Below, piece by piece: positions 63,981 to 64,000 of a stretch of DNA of 64,000 nt; the first letter of the stretch is position 1, and every line of letters starts with the position of its first letter. A program made the translations under genes and the position numbers. The notes beneath the pieces were generated by a model. The model worked only from the letters and a program-made list of their open reading frames with translations. It was not told the origin of the DNA and made no database searches. Source of the stretch: Psychrobacter sp. UBA5136 (GTDB taxonomy: Bacteria > Pseudomonadota > Gammaproteobacteria > Pseudomonadales > Moraxellaceae); NCBI RefSeq assembly GCF_002414005.1, contig NZ_DHYG01000043.1, positions 33,703 to 97,702 of the forward strand, read 5' to 3'.

Positions 63981-64000
63981 ATCTATAGTCAAAATATCCT

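Overview
The window looks like the chromosome of a Moraxellaceae gammaproteobacterium, most probably Psychrobacter. The grounds are moderate GC with AT-rich spacers, a scattered type II secretion locus (gspE and gspHIJK apart from the rest), the rpsF-rpsR-rplI cluster, divergent ppsA/ppsR, a FabR-like repressor, and Asn-rich and short-tandem-repeat insertions in housekeeping proteins. The genus is inferred from gene content and protein style, not from a database search.

Positions 1-12690 are one end of a genomic island integrated at the 3' end of a tRNA-Leu(CAA) gene, with a tyrosine integrase (11230-12507, minus) beside the tRNA. The cargo is defence. It is a type I restriction-modification system (hsdM partial, hsdS, hsdR) whose hsdS-hsdR interval is filled with other defence genes: an Abi_C-type HEPN protein, an Abi_2 (AbiD/AbiF-like) HEPN protein, and a SMEK-domain putative nuclease. 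A CoiA-like nuclease follows hsdR, and a small Cys-rich protein lies next to the integrase. The most interesting point is directly after the Abi_2 gene. On the opposite strand there is a consensus sigma70 promoter (TTGACA, 17 bp, TATAAT) followed by about 60 nt that fold into a long bulged hairpin ending in a T run. This looks like a small RNA partner of the HEPN toxin. Beside it is a decayed copy of the hsdS 3' end, a scar of how the cargo was assembled.

From 12777 onward the content is core genome. It runs fpr; trmO; gspE, tatD, a TetR regulator and gspHIJK; a FabR-like regulator; dgt; ychF; a UvrD-family helicase; a D-amino-acid dehydrogenase with a RidA protein; a TPR-like protein; an enoyl-CoA hydratase; and a GntP permease with glycerate kinase. 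Next come the cobT-cobS-cobC operon; rpsF-rpsR-rplI, with a recognisable S6:S18-binding leader; a GYF/RDD membrane protein; ppsA with its regulator ppsR, transcribed divergently; and sthA. The last part holds a TolC-HlyD-permease-permease efflux operon with no ATPase gene, glpK, a glycine-zipper protein, an endonuclease/exonuclease/phosphatase-family enzyme, a TetR regulator, two exported proteins, and aceE-aceF.

Short tandem repeats (12, 15 or 18 bp units, 2-4 copies) recur both inside genes (dgt, trmO, the UvrD-like helicase, cobT) and between genes (32865-32924, 40271-40330, 22080-22136). No CRISPR array, rRNA gene or insertion sequence was seen.
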